From a virus: a stretch of DNA of 23,220 nucleotides. Location: positions 809-24,028 of IMG/VR virus record IMGVR_UViG_3300037963_002004; one strand, given 5' to 3'. A program made the translations under genes and the position numbers. Positions 13,749 through 19,204 of the stretch are shown one piece after another (the first letter of the stretch is position 1; each line of letters starts with the position of its first letter). The notes below the pieces were generated by a model, which searched no databases, was not told the origin of the DNA, and was given only the letters and a program-made list of their open reading frames with translations.

Positions 13749-13891
13749 TGCTGCCTTCGTTGAGCGTTGTAGAACGCTTTTTCTAATGCAGTCAGCTTGG
13801 GAGAGCTTTCACTGAGCGCAGCTTTTGCGCTTGCTTTTGCACCAGCAACGTACAGATGCGGTGTTGTGCTCCAGTAAATGCCCTTGCCCAT
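13634..13891 (-). CDS. Small basic hypothetical protein overlapping rusA
   Basis: The ATG at 13891 overlaps the upstream stop (TAATG) and opens an 85-residue frame: MGKGIYWSTTPHLYVAGAKA, then SAKAALSESSPKLTALEKAFYNAQRRQQC, then a Pro/Ser/Lys/Arg-rich tail. The last 38 residues lie over the start of rusA in a different frame. The first half (13891-13749) would otherwise be an empty gap in a packed operon and reads as a normal protein, so translation is likely. The tail composition looks dictated by the rusA frame. No family is recognised. Confidence 0.55.
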   Translation of the reverse strand: MGKGIYWSTTPHLYVAGAKASAKAALSESSPKLTALEKAFYNAQRRQQCPIATPSTPQANQRPRAARKSTATSKEGQSSGKAQPP

Positions 13892-14100
13892 TACTTCAGC
13901 TTTTCGCAGGCAGGTTGCCAGCCTTGGGCGCAGTGTTGTGCCTGCTGCTGGTCCAGCGTGCTGGTGATTGAGTACCAAGCTGCTGCACCAAACAGCGCAA
14001 AGGCAACGACAGTGACGATGGCGTTGATCTTGGTGCTGACTTGCTCAGGGCTGTACATCTTGGTGCGGCGCTGGCGTGGTCGGTAGGCTTTGTAGTTCAT
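13891..14100 (-). CDS. Small single-pass membrane protein, 69 residues
   Basis: Encodes a basic N-terminus (MNYKAYRPRQRRTKMYSPEQ), one hydrophobic helix at about residues 26-46 (NAIVTVVAFALFGAAAWYSI), and a short polar C-terminus (STLDQQQAQHCAQGWQPACEKLK) with two Cys. The positive-inside rule suggests the N-terminus stays in the cytoplasm and the Cys-containing tail faces the periplasm. It starts 3 bp after the upstream stop and its own stop overlaps the next start (TAATG). Function unknown. Membrane proteins of this size in early phage operons are sometimes superinfection-exclusion factors, which is only a guess here. Confidence 0.72.
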   Translation of the reverse strand: MNYKAYRPRQRRTKMYSPEQVSTKINAIVTVVAFALFGAAAWYSITSTLDQQQAQHCAQGWQPACEKLK

Positions 14101-14103
14101 GGG

Positions 14104-14589
14104 TCAGTTGCGGTTTTTAGGTGGACGGCCCCGGCGGGGTTTTGATGCTTGAGCTTGCTGAGCTTTGTACTTTTCTTTGGCCTTGTCCCTTGCGTCTGAC
14201 AAGACCTTGCAGGCTTGATGGTTGCCTTCAAGCTCCTTGTACTTGGCCTGGGCCTCAACCACCAACGCACATCGAGCAACGATTGTTTCCTGAATCAGCT
14301 CTTGGGCTTGGTGGTGTCGCCAAAACCAAGTTTCAGAGTCTTGGTTGGTGTATTCCTTGAGCAGTTTTTCATGCTCATCCGTGACATCCTCTTGCCTGAA
14401 CTGAGCGTCAATGGTTGCGTCAAAGGCAGCCATCAGTGAAGTCACCTTGCGGGCTTCCATGATGACGTTGCGGTCTGCTTCACGGATTGCTTCAAACCGT
14501 TGGCGATGTGCAGCCAGTGCCTTGATGACTTCAGGCTGCGCTTCAACGAAACGGTTTTGTGCTGCGTAATCAATTGGTGGCGTTGTCAT
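14104..14589 (-). CDS. Helical protein with C-terminal AT-hook-like motif
   Basis: The ATG at 14589 gives 161 residues, MTTPPIDYAAQNRFVEAQPE onward; the longer frame to 14715 runs over the upstream gene. The body is almost entirely helical and charged, likely coiled coil (VIKALAAHRQRFEAIREADR, YKELEGNHQACKVLSDARDKAKEKYKAQQAQ). The C-terminus KPRRGRPPKNRN contains the Arg-Gly-Arg-Pro core of an AT-hook, which binds the minor groove of AT-rich DNA. A DNA-associated early function is likely but unproven. The start overlaps the preceding gene by 20 nt, so it belongs to the leftward early operon. Confidence 0.72.
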   Translation of the reverse strand: MTTPPIDYAAQNRFVEAQPEVIKALAAHRQRFEAIREADRNVIMEARKVTSLMAAFDATIDAQFRQEDVTDEHEKLLKEYTNQDSETWFWRHHQAQELIQETIVARCALVVEAQAKYKELEGNHQACKVLSDARDKAKEKYKAQQAQASKPRRGRPPKNRN

Positions 14590-14812
14590 AAAACTTGGAA
14601 AGGTGTTCTTTAAAGGCGTCTGGCCTTGAGCCGTATGCCTGCAAGGCTTTGCCCAGCAGGTCAGCTTCCAAGTAGCCCAACGATTGACGGAAAGGTTGAG
14701 GCCCGTTGCCTTCACCGATGAGGGTGAGGAACTTGCCCCAAGTGCTTTCGTCTTCGTTGTTTTGCCAATCAGCCAAGCGATCCATGTGGTACAAGGCCTC
14801 TTGGTAGTTCAT
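14570..14812 (-). CDS. Hypothetical early protein, 80 residues
   Basis: Encodes MNYQEALYHMDRLADWQNNE, then DESTWGKFLTLIGEGNGPQPFRQSLGYLEADLLGKALQAYGSRPDAFKEHLSKFY, an acidic helical protein. It starts inside the previous stop (ATGA overlap) and ends 20 nt inside the next gene. No membrane helix, signal peptide or known motif. It is one of a run of small genes between two copies of the palindromic regulatory element; such early runs often hold host-takeover proteins, but nothing here proves that. Confidence 0.68.
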   Translation of the reverse strand: MNYQEALYHMDRLADWQNNEDESTWGKFLTLIGEGNGPQPFRQSLGYLEADLLGKALQAYGSRPDAFKEHLSKFYDNATN

Positions 14813-14991
14813 CGGCGGCGCTGGTGATAAAGGTCAGTGAGCTTGAGGTCCATGAGGGCGACTTGGTTGGCCCAACTGCCCGGCTCTGGAATGTCGTCCG
14901 AGTCAGGAAGGTTGTTGCGTGCATCTCTAGCCAACTCGTAGAGGAGGTCTAGTTCTGCACCTGTGAAGGTGACTGAGTAATCAATTGTCAT
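14809..14991 (-). CDS. Hypothetical early protein, 60 residues
   Basis: The ATG at 14991 overlaps the upstream stop (TGATG) and is preferred over the GTG one codon earlier. The product MTIDYSVTFTGAELDLLYEL is followed by ARDARNNLPDSDDIPEPGSWANQVALMDLKLTDLYHQRRR: a short beta start, an acidic helix and a basic end. Helix and loop arrangement (F-T-x-x-E-L-x-L-L) is like other small phage regulators, but no family is recognised. It is coupled to genes on both sides (one-base and four-base overlaps). Confidence 0.68.
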   Translation of the reverse strand: MTIDYSVTFTGAELDLLYELARDARNNLPDSDDIPEPGSWANQVALMDLKLTDLYHQRRR

Positions 14992-15164
14992 CACATCCCC
15001 AGTTTTTGCTTGACCAGCTTGCCGATCATGTTGCGGTACTTGCTGACAGCCTTGCGGTGGGTGGTCATGGCAGTCATGTCATTGGCTGCGATGGCGTGGC
15101 TGTAAGAAGTTTGTGCGTCATCAAGAAGAACCTTGATGCTGTCGATTTGCTGTTGGATGGTCAT
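14991..15164 (-). CDS. Hypothetical early protein, 57 residues, first gene after a predicted promoter
   Basis: Encodes MTIQQQIDSIKVLLDDAQTS, then YSHAIAANDMTAMTTHRKAVSKYRNMIGKLVKQKLGM, a helical, basic protein. It lies about 35 nt downstream of the predicted transcription start of the palindrome-containing promoter at 15206-15234, and the next gene starts inside its stop codon. It is therefore the promoter-proximal gene of the small-gene run. No family recognised. A rightward open frame of 282 codons covers the same DNA but is judged a shadow. Confidence 0.68.
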   Translation of the reverse strand: MTIQQQIDSIKVLLDDAQTSYSHAIAANDMTAMTTHRKAVSKYRNMIGKLVKQKLGM

Positions 15165-15205
15165 TGGTTTGTGTGTGTGAGGGACATCCCTGCCCCGTTG
15201 AACAT

Positions 15206-15234
15206 ATTATGGCATGCCATTGCCTGGTTGACAA
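15206..15234 (-). promoter_or_regulatory. Leftward promoter with embedded palindromic operator (copy 2 of 4)
   Basis: On the minus strand: TTGTCA, 17-bp spacer, CATAAT. The spacer and -10 contain the perfect palindrome ATGGCATGCCAT (15209-15220). It reads towards the 57-residue gene starting at 15164. The -35 side also sits in an inverted repeat GGTTG-T-CAACC (15226-15236). The 15-base stretch ATGGCATGCCATAAT is identical in the rightward copy at 18912. The promoter overlaps the last codons of the upstream gene. Confidence 0.68.
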
Positions 15235-15878
15235 CCCCACAGCTTCCCGGATTTGACTGCATCCCACATGACTTCATTGATCAGGTCAGCAACCTGCACG
15301 CCCTTGAGTTCTGCGGCAACCCGCAAAATAACCATCAGGCCTTGATCAGTTTTGCCCTGAAGCCGTGCTGTGCTCTTTGTCAGCAGCAAACCCGGATTGT
15401 CACCCTGTTGGAAAAAAGCAGTGATTTGATCTGGCTGATTCGAGGAAGTGATCTTGCCGTCGCTGACAACATCCAGCGGCGAACGCGGTTCTGTTGCTGC
15501 AACTTCCAAAGCATGTTGGTTGATCAGGTTGTTGGCGATTGTCCGATCGTTTGGCGTTTGCTCTTCAAAACGGATTGCAGCCCCAGACCATTGAACAGAT
15601 TCTTCATTGCGTGCCCCCAAAATTGCAACTTTCAAAACAAGCCCAGAGGCAGCCAAGCTTTCGTCGCTGAGTTGAATCAGTTGCTTAATCGTTGGATCTG
15701 CAGTGCCATGAGGGCCGGGGAAAACACGCACCTTTTCTGTGCGGCCTTGGTTGATGACCATCCCGTACAAATGTGGCTTGTCACTGTTGGGCTGGGCCTC
15801 TGTGATGTGAACCTGAACTTCTTGTTTTGTTAAATCCAATGCCGTGTGTGTGATGGCCTGCGAATGGTGGCATGCCAT
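15207..15878 (-). CDS. Hypothetical early protein, 223 residues
   Basis: The frame opens with an ATG at 15878 that directly follows the upstream stop (TGA then ATG) and lies inside a copy of the palindromic element. A TTG at 15839 would give 210 residues, starting (M)DLTKQEVQVHITEAQPNSDK. The body has beta-rich parts (PHLYGMVINQGRTEKVRVFP, GLVLKVAILGARNEESVQWSGAAIRF) and a helical C-terminus (GLMVILRVAAELKGVQVADLINEVMWDAVKSG). No catalytic motif, signal peptide or membrane helix is seen and I do not recognise the family. The last codons and stop lie in the next copy of the palindrome. Between the nuclease block and the small-gene run, a DNA-related early role is possible. Confidence 0.75.
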   Translation of the reverse strand: MACHHSQAITHTALDLTKQEVQVHITEAQPNSDKPHLYGMVINQGRTEKVRVFPGPHGTADPTIKQLIQLSDESLAASGLVLKVAILGARNEESVQWSGAAIRFEEQTPNDRTIANNLINQHALEVAATEPRSPLDVVSDGKITSSNQPDQITAFFQQGDNPGLLLTKSTARLQGKTDQGLMVILRVAAELKGVQVADLINEVMWDAVKSGKLWGCQPGNGMP

Positions 15879-15892
15879 TCACTTGCGTGCAA
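15864..15892 (-). promoter_or_regulatory. Palindromic operator/promoter-like element (copy 3 of 4)
   Basis: On the minus strand TTGCAC is followed after exactly 8 bp by ATGGCATGCCAC (15867-15878), the same geometry as the other copies. The -10-like hexamer 17 bp downstream of the -35 is CACCAT, a poor match, so this copy may be an operator more than a strong promoter. It overlaps the stop of the upstream gene and the ATG of the 223-residue gene, so binding here could also affect that gene's expression. Confidence 0.5.
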
Positions 15893-16067
15893 CCCTCGGG
15901 ATAATTTTTTCCTTTCGCTTGACGCTGCCCTTTGCACGTTTTTTGCCGTGCTTGATATATCGCTGACGTGTTGTTTCTGCAGCAGCTTCAACAGCTTCTG
16001 CCCTACCAGGAGGTTCACCTGGCCCACCATTTGCAGGGTCCAGCAGTTCAGACCAGTTCAAGCTCAT
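15879..16067 (-). CDS. Small conserved-type basic protein, 62 residues
   Basis: The ATG at 16067 overlaps the nuclease stop (TGATG). Product: MSLNWSELLDPANGGPGEPP, then GRAEAVEAAAETTRQRYIKHGKKRAKGSVKRKEKIIPRVARK. The N-terminal half (NWxELLDPxNGGPGxPPGRxEAVE) is acidic with a compact motif; the C-terminal half is strongly basic (14 Lys/Arg). I recall similar small proteins beside phage RecB-type nucleases but cannot name a family. Coupling to the nuclease gene suggests it acts with it, perhaps as a DNA-binding accessory. Confidence 0.72.
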   Translation of the reverse strand: MSLNWSELLDPANGGPGEPPGRAEAVEAAAETTRQRYIKHGKKRAKGSVKRKEKIIPRVARK

Positions 16068-16750
16068 CACCACAAATCCCCTAGTTCTTCCTGCTCAAAC
16101 TGGTAACGGTCCCAACTGTCTAGCCATGCCTCAACACAGTCATCAGGGTTTTGCCGAATGACACGGCACTCTTTCGGGCCTGAAACAACTGTCACGCATT
16201 TGTCGACATGCAATGCAGGGTGATGGTCGATCAGCATGGCCAAATATGCTCCAAGCTGATCAGTAGCAGCTTCGCGGGTGCGTGCCCTGCTTTTGCTGCC
16301 GACTGTTTTCAAGTCACCGAGGATGATTTCGCCGGTTGATGACTGCAACAGAAAGTCAAATGAACCGCCCATAGATTTTCTGGGGTCACAAAGCCTGTAC
16401 TCAGTGGCGATCACTTTTGCGCCCTGAAACAGCTCACACTCCAGCATTGGGTCAACCCAGTCTGTCCAGCGTTCTGCAAACTCAATAGCCTCGCCTTTCA
16501 GGTGGCTTTCAAGGGCACTGTGGATTTGTTCACCCCTTGCCGCCCAACCGTTGGGGCCATCCTTGTATCGCATGATGTTGGCCAGTGCATCGGGGGAAAG
16601 CTTTGCCCCGAGCACCCCAGTGACTGACCTTGCAAGCCACTCGGCCTTGTACTTGTACCGGTGCCATTCCGGGAAAAATGAAAGCCCTTTGATTTCTTTG
16701 ATTTTTTGGGGTTGCCAGGCCGGGTCATTCTGGGCACACTTCGCCGGCAA
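16067..16750 (-). CDS. PD-(D/E)XK nuclease of the RecB/Cas4-like exonuclease type
   Basis: Encodes 227 residues from a TTG at 16750. Motifs appear in family order: RGEQIH (His77), TEYR (Glu117), GGSFDFLL (Asp132), GEIILGDLKT (Asp146 and Lys148, the D-x-K of the metal site), and DQLGAYLAML (Gln165, Tyr169). No helicase part and no iron-sulphur Cys cluster are evident. Such phage nucleases resect ends to give single strands for an annealing protein; the ERF protein and SSB encoded downstream would use the product. The start is uncertain because no ATG precedes the catalytic core except internal Met60; the TTG lies 14 bp from the opposite divergent start. Confidence 0.87.
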   Translation of the reverse strand: MPAKCAQNDPAWQPQKIKEIKGLSFFPEWHRYKYKAEWLARSVTGVLGAKLSPDALANIMRYKDGPNGWAARGEQIHSALESHLKGEAIEFAERWTDWVDPMLECELFQGAKVIATEYRLCDPRKSMGGSFDFLLQSSTGEIILGDLKTVGSKSRARTREAATDQLGAYLAMLIDHHPALHVDKCVTVVSGPKECRVIRQNPDDCVEAWLDSWDRYQFEQEELGDLW

Positions 16751-16764
16751 AGCAAGCCCAAAAC

Positions 16765-16929
16765 GTGCCTGAACTGGAACAGATCACCAACACAAGAGTC
16801 CTCATCGACCCAAGGGTGATCGCTGAAGTGGATCGCAAAAAACCAATCGGCGTCAGCCGCACTGGCTGGGTCAACCTGCTTTTGCAAAAGGCCATCGCAT
16901 CTGAGCCTGAGCCGCTGGCTCGTGATTGA
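16765..16929 (+). CDS. Small ribbon-helix-helix-like protein, 54 residues
   Basis: The GTG at 16765 opens (M)PELEQITNTRVLIDPRVIAE, then VDRKKPIGVSRTGWVNLLLQKAIASEPEPLARD. A beta strand (TRVLIDP), a helix (RVIAEVDRKKP) and a turn plus second helix (VSRTGWVNLLLQKAI) match the ribbon-helix-helix pattern of small phage and plasmid repressors. It is the first gene of the rightward replication unit, divergent from the nuclease gene with only 14 bp between the start codons. That is where a switch regulator is often found. The next gene starts 8 bp before its stop. No Shine-Dalgarno site; start and fold are inferred. Confidence 0.66.
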   Translation: MPELEQITNTRVLIDPRVIAEVDRKKPIGVSRTGWVNLLLQKAIASEPEPLARD

Positions 16930-17302
16930 CTACGACAAGGAGCACCAGGCATGGGAGCTTCTGCAGTGGCAGATCTGGTCATTGCCTGGTGAGTTTGATG
17001 AAGACCTGGCAGCCAAGGGCTATTACACAGACCTGCAGCGCAAAAGGTCGGACCAAGCTTTAGACGCTTGGGATGCTGAACATCCCCAGCAAACCAGCCC
17101 CGAACTTGAAGCCTTCAAAGAGCTTGAGCGGCTGGGTGTTTACGGACAACGCACATGGTTCTCGCCTTCCAAGGCCAAAGATGGGTTCTACACACAACGC
17201 CTCAAACAACGACAGCAACGCGGATCCAAGCCTTCAGGATTGCTTGGACCAAGTCGCATCACTCAAAAGCGCAGCCGTAAAAGTCGTTGGCGCAACGACT
17301 GA
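16922..17302 (+). CDS. Hypothetical protein, 126 residues, overlapping the ATPase gene
   Basis: The GTG at 16922 lies 8 bp inside the preceding gene. The product begins (M)IDYDKEHQAWELLQWQIWSL, with an acidic, Trp-rich helical N-terminal half (GEFDEDLAAKGYYTDLQRKRSDQALDAWDAE), then ELEAFKELERLGVYGQRTWFSP and a very basic end (KRSRKSRWRND). The last 122 nt overlap the start of the ATPase gene in a different frame. The N-terminal part is clearly protein-like; the C-terminal tail may be shaped by the other frame. No family recognised. Placement before the replicative ATPase suggests a replication accessory or loader role, by position only. Confidence 0.65.
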   Translation: MIDYDKEHQAWELLQWQIWSLPGEFDEDLAAKGYYTDLQRKRSDQALDAWDAEHPQQTSPELEAFKELERLGVYGQRTWFSPSKAKDGFYTQRLKQRQQRGSKPSGLLGPSRITQKRSRKSRWRND

Positions 17303-18893
17303 CTCTGTTGACCGCCTGTTCATGCTGCGGAACCAAGCTGAAGAGCTTGGCTGCGCCCTCAGCAAATCAGAAGCGGCGCATTACTTGGCGCAGGCCACTG
17401 GCCGCAACGTTGGCATCCCAGAGCCAAAGCAAGGCGGGCAGAAGCTTGATGTTTCCCCTGTCCCTTGGCTGTGGGAGGGCGTCATCATGCGTGGCCGCCA
17501 GAACTTGGTGGTGGCACCACCCAAGGTCGGCAAGTCTGCCCTGATGACGGCGATGGCTGCTGCTGCGCTGCGTGGTGATGCTGACTTCCTCGGCATCCCG
17601 GTCCACGGGCAGATCAACAAGCTGATCATCGTTGGCACTGACCAGAACGTATCTGACTGGTGGGTGCTGTTTGACCGTGAAGGCTTGGGCACCCAAGGCG
17701 TTGACCAGGACGGTGAACGTTTCCACAAGTTGGCGGAAGGGGTCATCCTTTGGAGCCTTGAGGATGCGGTGCAGCTCAACGACAACGGCCTTGAAGCCAT
17801 TGCTGCCATGGCGTCCAAATATCCCGGCTCGCTTGTGCTGATAGACACGTATCACGCCTGCGTTGGCCAGCTTGGGATTGAGGAAGCCAGCAGCGATTTT
17901 GACATTCCAGCTCGCAAGCTTGAAGTCGTGCTGTCTGGCACTGGCAGTACCACTGTCCTGATCCACCACACCAATAAGTCGGTGTCTGGCGGCAATGCCA
18001 TCACAGCCAGCCGGGGGAGCAACAGCCTTGCAGGCGCTGTCAGCTGGTCTGTGTTGCTGAACTGGCTAAAGGTGCCTGTTGAAGGCCAGATGCAAACCGA
18101 CCATCGGATTGCTGTGAAACCGATGGGCAGGAGCAAGGCCACCAACTTGGTGGTTGAGCTGACTGACGACGGCTGGGTCAGCCATGGCGATGGTGACGAT
18201 GCCATTGCAGCGGAAGCCCGTGCCCAGGTTGAGGAAACGCTGCAGGGCCGTCAGGAGTCTGCTTATGACCATTGCTGCCAGCTGTGGGAAAACAAGGTCC
18301 ACACAACTGCTGCTGAGATTGCCAGCCACTGCAACATCAGCAGGCAGAAAGCACTCCGGACGTTGAAGGCTTTGGTCACCAAGGGGTTGATCGTGCAGGA
18401 CGGTGAGTTGCCTGCTGACACCGCTGGGCGTCCTGCTGCTTTGTATCGCCCTGTATTTGACACCCCCAATGACCTATCCAAAAAAACAGGGGGTCAAAAG
18501 GGTCAAACGTGTCAAATTCATGAATCAGCCGTTGATGAGCAAGAGCCTGGGGGTCAAAGGGGTCAAATACCTGCAGCACTGGGATCTGATGCCTCGCGCG
18601 CACATATAAAAAGGGATTTGACACATAAAACACACTTGACCCCCTCTGACGGCGAAGGGGTGCCTGAGGGTGTCTTATTGCCGGTGCCTGTTGGCACGCA
18701 TGTGGAGCGGTTGATTGGCGACTCTTGGAAGAACGGCTGGCTTGTGCGTGATGGGTCCAATCCCAACCGGATGGTGATTGCCAAGCTGGGCAACGAGATG
18801 CTGACCATGAGCAATCAGCGTTGGGGTGTGGACATCCGTGAAAACAAGGGCAGCGTCTTCGCTGCACCAGCAGCAGAAGACGATGAATGGTGA
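17181..18893 (+). CDS. RepA-like hexameric helicase / AAA_25-type ATPase
   Basis: The ATG at 17181 gives 570 residues (an upstream extension to 17073 and an internal ATG at 17322 are possible). The RecA-like ATPase core has Walker A APPKVGKS (residues 112-119), the KLIIVGTDQ strand, Walker B SLVLIDTYH (Asp222) and VLIHHTNKS followed by ASRGSNSLAGA, as in RepA/AAA_25 replicative ATPases. A winged-helix-like segment follows at about residues 373-405 (TAAEIASHCNISRQKALRTLKAL). A low-complexity linker encoded by iteron-like repeats is next, then a C-terminal beta domain (HVERLIGDSWKNGWLVRD, RWGVDIRE) ending acidic (EDDEW). It is the likely replication initiator/helicase. No primase or polymerase is seen in the window. 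Confidence 0.82.
   Translation: MGSTHNASNNDSNADPSLQDCLDQVASLKSAAVKVVGATTDSVDRLFMLRNQAEELGCALSKSEAAHYLAQATGRNVGIPEPKQGGQKLDVSPVPWLWEGVIMRGRQNLVVAPPKVGKSALMTAMAAAALRGDADFLGIPVHGQINKLIIVGTDQNVSDWWVLFDREGLGTQGVDQDGERFHKLAEGVILWSLEDAVQLNDNGLEAIAAMASKYPGSLVLIDTYHACVGQLGIEEASSDFDIPARKLEVVLSGTGSTTVLIHHTNKSVSGGNAITASRGSNSLAGAVSWSVLLNWLKVPVEGQMQTDHRIAVKPMGRSKATNLVVELTDDGWVSHGDGDDAIAAEARAQVEETLQGRQESAYDHCCQLWENKVHTTAAEIASHCNISRQKALRTLKALVTKGLIVQDGELPADTAGRPAALYRPVFDTPNDLSKKTGGQKGQTCQIHESAVDEQEPGGQRGQIPAALGSDASRAHIKRDLTHKTHLTPSDGEGVPEGVLLPVPVGTHVERLIGDSWKNGWLVRDGSNPNRMVIAKLGNEMLTMSNQRWGVDIRENKGSVFAAPAAEDDEW
18456..18640. repeat. Iteron-like GTCAAA repeats; candidate replication origin
   Basis: GTCAAA occurs in direct orientation at 18493, 18502 and 18511 (exact 9-bp period) and again at 18553 and 18562 (9-bp period), usually preceded by G-runs (GGGGGTCAAA). 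Inverted copies TTTGAC occur at 18456 and 18617, and CTTGACCCCC at 18635. All lie in the linker-coding part of the ATPase gene. Iterons inside an initiator gene are known from lambda O. The 9-bp period equals three codons, so a peptide-repeat explanation is possible for the direct copies but not for the inverted ones. Confidence 0.6.
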
Positions 18894-18926
18894 TGGCTTG
18901 CCATTTGCTTGATGGCATGCCATAAT
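18893..18926 (+). promoter_or_regulatory. Rightward promoter with tandem palindromic operators (copy 4 of 4)
   Basis: TTGCCA (18898-18903), 17-bp spacer, CATAAT (18921-18926). The perfect palindrome ATGGCATGCCAT (18912-18923) covers the spacer and -10. A near-palindrome ATGGCTTGCCAT (18893-18904, one mismatch) covers the -35, 19 bp upstream. A repressor binding either site would block RNA polymerase. The expected start of transcription is near 18933, about 30 nt before the ATG at 18962. Confidence 0.72.
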
Positions 18927-18961
18927 CAATGCAAGGGCGGGAGCCCACCACACACAGCACC

Positions 18962-19204
18962 ATGGACAACCACAACATGCGACTCCTTTGGTTTGAGTCG
19001 TTTCAAAAACACCAAGATGAGCTTGAAGCAGCCAACCTTCTGAAGCTTCAAGCCATGGAACCTCAAACCCGCTACTACGTTGAAGCCAAGCTTGACGGCA
19101 AGCTTGAATGGACTGAATGGGCCTACACGGCCCATGAGCGTGACCAGCTGGTGCAAGACGCCAAGGACTGCGGCTTCTCTTACACCGTTGAGGAGCACGA
19201 GTAG
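18962..19204 (+). CDS. Hypothetical protein, 80 residues
   Basis: The ATG at 18962 is chosen because the predicted promoter -10 ends at 18926, which would make an ATG at 18929 almost leaderless. Product: MDNHNMRLLWFESFQKHQDE, then LEAANLLKLQAMEPQTRYYVEAKLDGKLEWTEWAYTAHERDQLVQDAKDCGFSYTVEEHE. A helical N-terminus is followed by a beta-hairpin with paired Trp and an alpha/beta end. The stop overlaps the next GTG (TAGTG). No family recognised. It is the first gene under the best palindrome-containing promoter, so expression is probably controlled by whatever binds that site. Confidence 0.7.
   Translation: MDNHNMRLLWFESFQKHQDELEAANLLKLQAMEPQTRYYVEAKLDGKLEWTEWAYTAHERDQLVQDAKDCGFSYTVEEHE

Noticed and set aside
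14985-15833. 282-codon rightward open frame
   Set aside because: It is antisense to the coupled leftward genes, has a Cys/Leu-rich unnatural composition and matches nothing. The leftward frames have stop/start coupling and a promoter.
17367-18978. Long leftward frames (200 and 155 codons at 17367-17969 and 17381-17848, 200 codons at 18376-18978)
   Set aside because: They lie antisense to the ATPase, whose Walker motifs are intact. Their composition is typical of shadows.
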